Shown: positions 61,805 through 64,000 of the stretch, piece by piece
How the letters are laid out: every line of letters begins with the position of its first letter
Numbering within the stretch: the first letter of the stretch is position 1
Assembly (NCBI GenBank): GCA_023423535.1
Contig: JAFAFL010000131.1
Coordinates: forward strand, 21,322 to 85,321
Reading direction: 5' to 3'
Length of the DNA stretch: 64,000 bases
Source of the DNA: Pseudomonadota bacterium
GTDB taxonomy: Bacteria > Myxococcota > Myxococcia > Myxococcales > Myxococcaceae
Program-made: the position numbers and the translations under genes
The notes under the pieces: model-generated
The model's input: the letters and a program-made list of their open reading frames with translations, nothing else
Databases searched by the model: none
What the model was told of the DNA's origin: nothing

Positions 61805-62860
61805 CTAAGCGCCGAGGTACACGCCGTTGTACAGGCGCATGAAGTCTTCGAGCTTCATCTTGAAGATGCCGTCGTCCTTGCCGTCGTTGCCGGGCTCGGT
61901 GCGGCCCCACGGGTTGCGGAGCTGGACGTAGCGCTGCCCGCCCTCTTCGCTCACGCCGTGGATGGAGTAGACGTGCCACGCGTAGACGCCGGTGCCGGTG
62001 TAGTCCACGCCCGAGTCCTTCCCGTGCGTGCCCGCGGCCATGGGCGTCTTGTTCGCGATGCCCCCCTGCAGCTGCCGGAAGAGGTCGTCCGCCCGGGCGG
62101 AGCCGAGGTGGATCCAGCGATCCCGCCTGCCGGTGAGCGCCGACATGACCTCGCCCGCGCGCCCGCCGTTGCCGATGGCCTCGTAGCCGCCCTTCCACTC
62201 CGCGTAGGCCTTCTCGAGGATGCCGACCCACAGCTCCTTGCCGTCGCGCGACTTGCCGTAGCGCGTGGAGGTGGTCCCGTCCGCCATCGGCAGGTCGCCG
62301 TCCACGGTCACCGACACCGGCTGCATCGCGCCGCCGTAGCCGCGCTGCTCGTAGAAGCGCACGGTGAAGGTGCCGTCCGCATTCTCGCGGATCGCGTTCT
62401 GGATGAGCTCCGGGTTCGACCAGGCCACGGACGAGAAGGCGCCCACCATGTAGCAGTTGGCGATCTGGCCCTGGACCACGTCGTCGTACGAGACGCCGTC
62501 CACGAAGAGCCGGCCCGAATCGACCTCGCGCCACTGCACCGAGCCGTCGTGCTTCGTCAGCACCGAGGGATCCGCCAGCTCGCGCCGCGCGACCGGAGCG
62601 GGCGTCGTCGGCTGGGTCGTCGGAGTGGTCGTCGGCGTCGGCCGGCTCGGCTCACCGAGGGAGAGGAGCGTCTGCAGCTCTTCGCGCGCCGCGGGATCGA
62701 ACTTGTCCGCGTGGTTGCGCAGGAGCTGCTGGAGGACGCGCTTCTCCTCCCGGCTGACGATGTTGTTCGACAGCACTTCGTGGGTGATCGCCTGCGCGTC
62801 GGCGTTGTCGAGGCGGCCGTCGCGCACGAGCCGCTGGGCCAGCTGCGAGATTCGAGACAT
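61805..62860 (-). CDS. Calpain-like cysteine protease (C2 family)
   Basis: The protein is 351 residues. N-terminal helical region 1-68 (SQLAQRLVRDGRLDNADAQA, EEKRVLQQLLRNHADKFD), a Thr/Pro linker (69-92), then a protease domain. QGQIANCYMVGAF holds oxyanion Gln130 and nucleophile Cys136; YAWHVYSIHGV holds His296; LRNPWGRTE holds Asn316. That is the calpain Cys-His-Asn triad in order. No signal peptide, so it is cytoplasmic or exported by another route. ATG at 62860 is chosen over a TTG at 62878. Substrates are unknown. Confidence 0.82.
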   Translation of the reverse strand: MSRISQLAQRLVRDGRLDNADAQAITHEVLSNNIVSREEKRVLQQLLRNHADKFDPAAREELQTLLSLGEPSRPTPTTTPTTQPTTPAPVARRELADPSVLTKHDGSVQWREVDSGRLFVDGVSYDDVVQGQIANCYMVGAFSSVAWSNPELIQNAIRENADGTFTVRFYEQRGYGGAMQPVSVTVDGDLPMADGTTSTRYGKSRDGKELWVGILEKAYAEWKGGYEAIGNGGRAGEVMSALTGRRDRWIHLGSARADDLFRQLQGGIANKTPMAAGTHGKDSGVDYTGTGVYAWHVYSIHGVSEEGGQRYVQLRNPWGRTEPGNDGKDDGIFKMKLEDFMRLYNGVYLGA

Positions 62861-62879
62861 GGCTCTGGACCCTAGCAAC

Positions 62880-63185
62880 TCAGCGCATGTTCACGCCATC
62901 GCACTGCGGCGGGTTCGGCGCGCCACAGGTGACGGCGAGCAGGGCCTTCGCGCAGGCGACGATGGGCTCGGCGCGCTCGGGCGGGACCGGCGCTTCACGG
63001 CTGCGGCCGCGGCACTGGTTCGAGACCTCCGCGCACTTCTCCTTCGCATCCGGCGCGCAGCTCGTCTGGTGGCAGCGCGCGCCCGCGTAGAGGTCGCAGA
63101 GGTTCTTTTCGGAGTAGTCCGGCGGGTTGACGCCGGAGACGCTCAGGAGCAACGCAGCCGCGGACGCGGCGAGCAGGTGCGGCAA
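62880..63185 (-). CDS. Secreted Cys-containing hypothetical protein
   Basis: A 101-residue protein with an N-terminal signal peptide (MPHLLAASAAALLLSVSG) and eight cysteines in the mature part (NLCDLYAGARCHQTSC, KCAEVSNQC, ACAKALLAVTC, QCDG). No lipobox. It lies 19 bp upstream of the calpain-like gene on the same strand, so co-transcription is likely; it could be a partner, but no inhibitor motif is visible. Function unknown. Confidence 0.65.
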   Translation of the reverse strand: MPHLLAASAAALLLSVSGVNPPDYSEKNLCDLYAGARCHQTSCAPDAKEKCAEVSNQCRGRSREAPVPPERAEPIVACAKALLAVTCGAPNPPQCDGVNMR

Positions 63186-63228
63186 GTGTTTCCCCTCCTC
63201 GTTGAGACCTGCGCACCTTAACAGGGGA

Positions 63229-64000
63229 TCACTGCGCCGCCGCTTCCGTGCTCGTCAGCATGCGGATCGCCTCGGCGAGGTTCCTTCCCGCGGCCTGCAG
63301 CCGGAGCAGCACGAGGTGGTGGTTGCGCTGGTCCATGAGGACCCCCACGTCGGAGAGTTCGCGCTCGGCCAGCAGCAGCGGCTCGGAGACCGCGGGCGTG
63401 CCGGTGCGCTGCGTCTCCTCGGCGGCCTGCGAGATGTCCTCCATCGCCTGCTGCAGCGGCGCCGACACCACCAGCGCGCCGCCGAGCACCGCGGTGTGCG
63501 CGCGGTCCACCTCTTCGAGCGCGCTCTGCAGCGTCTGCGCACGCTGCTGACGGCTCTCGATGCGCTCCTCCTGGGCCATCACCAGCGTGTCCTCCTGCGC
63601 GGTCTGCGCCCACGTCTCCAGCTCCTCCGCGCGCACGCTGAGGTCCTCCACCTCGCCAGACACCTGCGTCTCCTGCTGCCCCAACTGCGAGCGCAGCGCG
63701 GCGAGCTCCTTCTGCAACTGCTCCACCTGTTCCCGCGTGGCGGGCTCTCCGCCCTCGTCTCCACTGCCGCCGAAGCCGCCGGTGATGGGCGGCACCAAAG
63801 CGCCCGGCTGCTGCTGCGGGACCTGCCCCTGCCCCTGAGCCAGCGCGCCGCCCGGCTCGAGCACCGGCGTCTGCACCGGCAGTCCGTCCGCGGTCTGGCC
63901 CTCGGGCTGCGCAACCGCCCCCGCCCCGGTCCCCGTCGTCGGGGGCGCCGCCGGCCCCTGCGCCACCCGGGGGCTCGGCGCCGGCGTCGGCGGGGGGGGG
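63229..64000 (-). CDS. Hypothetical coiled-coil protein (5' truncated by window end)
   Basis: The frame is open to the right edge; a GTG at 63966 is unlikely to be the start, since the Pro-rich sequence PPTPAPSPR continues upstream of it. Visible parts: a Pro/Gln/Gly-rich region (about 75 residues), a coiled coil (ATREQVEQLQKELAALRSQL), a second helical block with repeated Glu/Gln (RIESRQQRAQTLQSALEEVD) and a C-terminal helix. An envelope or periplasmic location is plausible but the signal is outside. No family recognised. Confidence 0.6.
   Translation of the reverse strand, partial: PPPPTPAPSPRVAQGPAAPPTTGTGAGAVAQPEGQTADGLPVQTPVLEPGGALAQGQGQVPQQQPGALVPPITGGFGGSGDEGGEPATREQVEQLQKELAALRSQLGQQETQVSGEVEDLSVRAEELETWAQTAQEDTLVMAQEERIESRQQRAQTLQSALEEVDRAHTAVLGGALVVSAPLQQAMEDISQAAEETQRTGTPAVSEPLLLAERELSDVGVLMDQRNHHLVLLRLQAAGRNLAEAIRMLTSTEAAAQ

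Overview
The window is one GC-rich, densely coded bacterial stretch with no rRNA, tRNA, insertion sequence or CRISPR array that I can see. It most resembles a Myxococcota (myxobacterial) chromosome. The grounds are many short Cys-rich lipoproteins, a protein with a MYXO-CTERM-like tail (49013-49834), an EF-G of the type found in spirochaetes, planctomycetes and delta-proteobacteria (58068-60173), delta-60 repeat and LruC-domain surface proteins, and PilZ/GAF-PAS signalling genes. MurE carries the DNPR motif, so the peptidoglycan is expected to contain meso-diaminopimelate.

Layout. 1-6.2 kb: an iron-uptake neighbourhood with a 5'-truncated FecA-type TonB receptor, a vitamin-K-carboxylase/HTTM-type membrane protein, an imelysin-family lipoprotein and a delta-60 repeat lipoprotein. 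A near-consensus Fur box lies between the divergent genes. 6.2-7.4 kb: an unknown EF-hand-like protein behind a strong hairpin. 7.3-13.7 kb (minus strand): an arginine operon argC-argJB-argR-argH-argF-yqeY-like, in which ArgJ is fused to a shortened, substituted ArgB domain. 13.8-17.5 kb: an MBL-fold lipoprotein and a two-gene LruC surface-protein unit. 17.65-18.55 kb: a small partner gene followed by an AhpD-like/CMD gene with an in-frame TGA at the second active-site Cys and a SECIS-like hairpin just downstream, a probable selenoprotein. 18.6-25.8 kb: a lipoprotein, acyl-CoA dehydrogenase, membrane protein, DHH phosphoesterase, GAF-PAS histidine kinase, PilZ protein and a lipoprotein.

25.9-45.2 kb is a complete dcw cluster on the plus strand: mraZ, STAS gene, rsmH, ftsL, ftsI, murE, murF, mraY, murD, ftsW, murG, murC, murB, ddl, ftsQ, ftsA, ftsZ. 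It starts with a promoter plus three 10-bp-spaced MraZ boxes and ends in a terminator. Most junctions are 1-4 bp overlaps (ATGA/GTGA), so translation is probably coupled. A second strong terminator lies just after mraZ.

45.3-64 kb is a mosaic of single genes and short operons: SRPBCC protein, KatG, Cys-rich lipoproteins, DUF2200, SDR, alpha/beta hydrolase, an HDAC-fold fusion protein, a DUF2306 gene broken by an in-frame TGA with its divergent LysR regulator, a TSUP transporter, EF-G, a SPOUT methyltransferase, a calpain-like protease and two secreted proteins. The last is cut by the window end.

All functional calls come from reading motifs by eye. No database search was run, and residue alignments to named families are from memory of those families.
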